Below, piece after piece: positions 5,733 through 5,911 of a stretch of DNA of 5,911 bases; within the stretch, counting starts at the first letter, position 1, and every line of letters starts with the position of its first letter. Source of the DNA: DAONDQ01 sp035402645 (GTDB taxonomy: Bacteria; Cloacimonadota; Cloacimonadia; Cloacimonadales; DAONDQ01). The position numbers and the translations under genes were made by a program. The stretch is taken from assembly GCA_035402645.1 (NCBI GenBank), contig DAONDQ010000154.1, forward strand, positions 1 to 5,911, given 5' to 3'. The notes below the pieces were generated by a model that made no database searches, was not told where the DNA came from, and saw nothing but the letters and a program-made list of their open reading frames with translations.

Positions 5733-5911
5733 TGATCACCTCATTTTTACATTACATTTGTATGGCTTAAAGAAAAAAAATCAATTAGTTAATGAAATTT
5801 CACATGTCAACTTTTATTTCCCTTGCGAGAACCATAGGTTGTCATACGATATCAATAAGAATGTCCAGTCCTAAAATAGTTTACGTTTTTATGAAGCAGA
5901 AGCGGCGACTT
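5733..5911. other. Intergenic region upstream of the barrel gene
   Basis: These 179 bases are AT-rich and hold no complete gene. The left part contains the SD and likely promoter of the - strand barrel gene. At the right edge, ATG 5891 opens seven + strand codons (MKQKRRL) that run off the window. They could start a divergent gene, but there is no SD before them. All three - strand frames entering from the right edge stop within 60 bases, so a - strand gene ending here is equally possible. Confidence 0.5.
5782..5810 (-). promoter_or_regulatory. Likely promoter of the outer-membrane barrel gene
   Basis: Read on the - strand, an exact TTGACA (5810-5805) lies 72 bases before the start codon. 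The expected -10 area holds ACTAAT (15-base spacing, four of six matches) or TAATTG (17-base spacing, poor). A run of A/T bases follows. A perfect ten-base palindrome, TGAAATTTCA (5793-5802), sits in the spacer and could be an operator. The -35 is good and the -10 is uncertain. Confidence 0.4.

Overview
The window looks like a piece of a chromosome from an uncultured or little-studied bacterium of the Fibrobacterota-Chlorobiota-Bacteroidota (FCB) superphylum, possibly Cloacimonadota or a relative. Three things point there: a secreted protein ending in a NYPNPFNP-type C-terminal sorting/FlgD-Ig domain; an outer-membrane barrel protein carrying DxDxDG calcium loops; and several exported proteins whose signal peptides end in ...AQ(D). 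Three of the genes have strong Shine-Dalgarno (SD) sequences (GGAGGTG, AAGGAGA, GAGGTGA). That is unusual for Bacteroidota proper and favours another FCB lineage. The phylum is an inference; no marker gene here settles it.

Layout, left to right. (1) Bases 1-1338, + strand: the 3' part of a large secreted protein, with a fibronectin type III domain, a glutamine-amidotransferase-like (GATase-like) domain without a catalytic cysteine, and a C-terminal sorting domain. (2) 1438-2175, +: an exported protein of unknown function, apparently built of two similar beta-rich halves, with a CxxC near the mature N-terminus. (3) 2222-3313, +: a membrane diguanylate cyclase with a periplasmic TPR-like region, one transmembrane helix, a coiled coil and an intact GGDEF domain with an RxxD inhibitory site. 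It lies 46 bases behind gene 2 and is probably co-transcribed with it. (4) 3442-3768, +: a 108-residue cytoplasmic orphan, overlapping by ATGA with (5) 3765-4184, +: nucleoside diphosphate kinase (ndk), complete in its catalytic residues but divergent in several family positions. (6) 4201-4232: a strong terminator that works in both directions between converging genes. (7) 4245-5732, - strand: an outer-membrane beta-barrel protein ending in Phe. (8) 5733-5911: an intergenic region holding the likely promoter of gene 7.

Functionally the window is mostly cell-envelope biology (a secreted adhesin- or hydrolase-type protein, an exported unknown, an outer-membrane barrel) plus one c-di-GMP signalling enzyme and one nucleotide-metabolism enzyme. 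I see no CRISPR array, insertion sequence, tRNA, rRNA or phage gene, and no convincing new multi-gene system. The points most worth following are the pairing of the exported protein with the TPR-GGDEF sensor, the leader peptide and missing SD at the cyclase start, and the orphan gene translationally coupled to ndk.
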